Source: CAVPGH01 sp046726955
GTDB lineage: Bacteria; Acidobacteriota; Vicinamibacteria; Fen-336
Direction: 5' to 3'
Assembly (NCBI GenBank): GCA_046726955.1
Contig: JBKPBQ010000252.1
Location: forward strand, 1-7,760
DNA length: 7,760 nucleotides
Below are positions 6,383 to 7,760 of this stretch, piece after piece. The first letter of the stretch is position 1. Every line of letters begins with the position of its first letter. The notes beneath the pieces were generated by a model. It made no database searches and had not been told where the DNA came from. It saw only the letters and a program-made list of their open reading frames with translations. The position numbers were made by a program, and so were the translations under genes.

Positions 6383-7741
6383 TCAGCAGAGGGTTACCGA
6401 GACGGCGAGCCCGCCTTCGGAGGTCTCCTTGTACTTGGAGTTCATCTCCTTGGCGGTGAGCGCCATCGCCGCCACCGTCGTGTCGAAGTCCACCCGGCGG
6501 TTGGCGGGGATCTCGTTGCTCGCGATCATGAAGCCCGTCCACGCCTTGACCGCGCCGAACGCGCAGCGCTCGATGCAGGGCACCTGCACGAAGCCGGCGA
6601 CCGGGTCGCACGTCATCCCGAGGTGGTGCTCGAGCGACGACTCCGCGGAGTTGGCGATCACCTGGTTCGGCTGGTCGTGCGCCTGCGCGATGAGCGCCGC
6701 GCCCATTGCCGAGGCGACGCCGATCTCGGCCTGGCATCCGCCCTCGGCCCCGGAGAGGGTCGCGTTGTGCTTGCAGAGGTAGCCGATGCCCGCCCCCGCG
6801 AGCAGCCCGTTCCGGATCTTCTCCTGCGGCAGGTTGCGGCCGCCCTCGCCGAGCGCGTACACGATCGCGGGAATCACCCCGGCCGAGCCGCCAGTGGGCG
6901 CGGTGATGACGAGGTGGCCGCGCGCGTTGCCTTCGGAGCCGGCGAGCGCGTAGGCCGCCACCACTCCCACCCCGCGCTGCTTCTCCCACTTGTCGTCCAT
7001 GGCCCGCTTGTACACCTCGCCGGCCTTGGTCTTGAGCTTGATGGGACCGGGGAGCGTGGTGGTGGGAGCGGCGAGCCCTGATTTCACGATGCTGACCATG
7101 GTGTTCGTGATCTTGTCCAGGAAGGCGTTCACCTCCGCCTCGCTCTTGCCGGAGACCGCCACCTCGTTCGCCATCACGACCTGCGCGATCGACAGGTTGT
7201 TCTTCTCCGCGTGGGCCTGCAGCTCCTTCATCGTCGCGTAGGGGTACTTCGGCTGGCCCTTCTTCGGGGGCGTATAGCCCTTCCACTCGATGAACCCGCC
7301 GCCGACCGAGTAGTACTCCTGCTCCAGGAGCACCTTGTCCCCGGCCACGAGCTTGCACGTCATCGTGTTGGGATGCGGGAAGTCGCCCTTGGGCGCGTCG
7401 TAGATGATGTCCTTCAGCGACGCGTTGAAGGTCTTGTCGCCCAGCTTGACCGGGAAGACCTGGGCCGGGTTCGCGGCGAGGCTGTCCAGGAACTCCGGCT
7501 CGACGGTCGCCGGCTCCTTGCCGATGATCCCGGCGAGGGCGGCGCGCTCCGTGCCGTGCCCCTTCCCCGTGGCGCTGAGGCTGCCGTAGAGGTGGACCTT
7601 GATCCCCGTCGCCTGCGCGAGCTGGGCCGCCGGCAGCTTCGTGCAGCGCTGGTAGAAGTCGTAAGTGATCCGCATTGGTCCGATGGTGTGGGAGCTCGAG
7701 GGGCCCGGGCCCACCTTGTAGAATTCGTCCGCCATGGTCAT
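6383..7741 (-). CDS. sdaA: L-serine dehydratase, single-chain Fe-S type
   Basis: This cytosolic enzyme deaminates L-serine to pyruvate and ammonia using a [4Fe-4S] cluster rather than PLP. The 452-residue product (E. coli SdaA is 454) has the N-terminal beta domain with GPGPSSSHTIGPMRI (11-25) and TGKGHGTERA. The alpha domain has TAPTGGSAGVIPA, GAEGGCQAEIGVA and CDPVAGFVQVPCIERCAFG. Cys336, Cys378 and Cys389, spaced 42 and 11, match the three cluster cysteines of the family. The chain ends in Cys452. In the Legionella enzyme, as I recall it, the terminal cysteine fills the fourth cluster site in the resting state. ATGs at 7741 and 7735 are both possible starts and neither has a clear ribosome site. 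The frame stays open to the window edge (KSKGPV precedes Met1), so the true start may lie outside. A TdcG-type role is equally consistent. Confidence 0.95.
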   Translation of the reverse strand: MTMADEFYKVGPGPSSSHTIGPMRITYDFYQRCTKLPAAQLAQATGIKVHLYGSLSATGKGHGTERAALAGIIGKEPATVEPEFLDSLAANPAQVFPVKLGDKTFNASLKDIIYDAPKGDFPHPNTMTCKLVAGDKVLLEQEYYSVGGGFIEWKGYTPPKKGQPKYPYATMKELQAHAEKNNLSIAQVVMANEVAVSGKSEAEVNAFLDKITNTMVSIVKSGLAAPTTTLPGPIKLKTKAGEVYKRAMDDKWEKQRGVGVVAAYALAGSEGNARGHLVITAPTGGSAGVIPAIVYALGEGGRNLPQEKIRNGLLAGAGIGYLCKHNATLSGAEGGCQAEIGVASAMGAALIAQAHDQPNQVIANSAESSLEHHLGMTCDPVAGFVQVPCIERCAFGAVKAWTGFMIASNEIPANRRVDFDTTVAAMALTAKEMNSKYKETSEGGLAVSVTLC

Positions 7742-7760
7742 GACCGGGCCCTTGGACTTT

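Noticed and set aside
5236..6459. 407-codon plus-strand ORF opposite the transporter
   Set aside because: Charged, low-complexity translation antisense to a clear twelve-helix MFS gene; a shadow.

Overview
The window is GC-rich (about two thirds G+C by eye). It uses GTG as well as ATG starts, and its coding strand casts very long open frames on the opposite strand, as expected for a high-GC bacterium. I cannot name the phylum from sequence alone; a GC-rich soil, sediment or subsurface lineage (Acidobacteriota, Myxococcota or similar) is a guess. Two oxygen-sensitive enzyme systems, a glycyl-radical enzyme and an Fe-S serine dehydratase, point to anaerobic or fermentative growth.

From 721 to the right edge, all genes are on the minus strand and form one compact transcription unit read right to left: L-serine dehydratase (6383-7741), a 12-helix MFS transporter (5113-6366), acetate/propionate kinase (3829-5052), pyruvate formate-lyase (1571-3832) and its radical-SAM activase (721-1566). 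Gaps are 16 nt, 60 nt, a 4-nt ATGA overlap and 4 nt. The promoter must lie right of the window. A possible 17-codon micro-ORF and a short perfect hairpin fill the 60-nt gap before the kinase.

The enzymes form a pathway. Serine is deaminated to pyruvate and ammonia, pyruvate is cleaved with CoA to acetyl-CoA and formate, and the kinase makes ATP from the acyl phosphate. Phosphotransacetylase, needed between the last two steps, is not in the window. The gene set resembles the Escherichia coli tdc operon for anaerobic threonine/serine degradation (dehydratase, permease, kinase, formate-lyase). Here an MFS protein sits where the TdcC-type permease would be, and a dedicated activase is included.

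The left 656 bases, on the plus strand and convergent with the operon, are the most surprising part. They hold the broken remains of a bacterial pentameric ligand-gated ion channel (pLGIC, Cys-loop receptor superfamily). Four segments survive in the correct order but in three reading frames: a signal peptide, a beta1-beta2 segment with a WxDPRL motif, the FPxD segment of the Cys-loop/Pro-loop, and M2-M3-M4. Most of the ligand-binding domain and M1 are missing. The 86-residue membrane ORF at 396-656 is the tail of this channel, not an independent gene.

I see no RNA genes, insertion sequences, CRISPR arrays or convincing intrinsic terminators.
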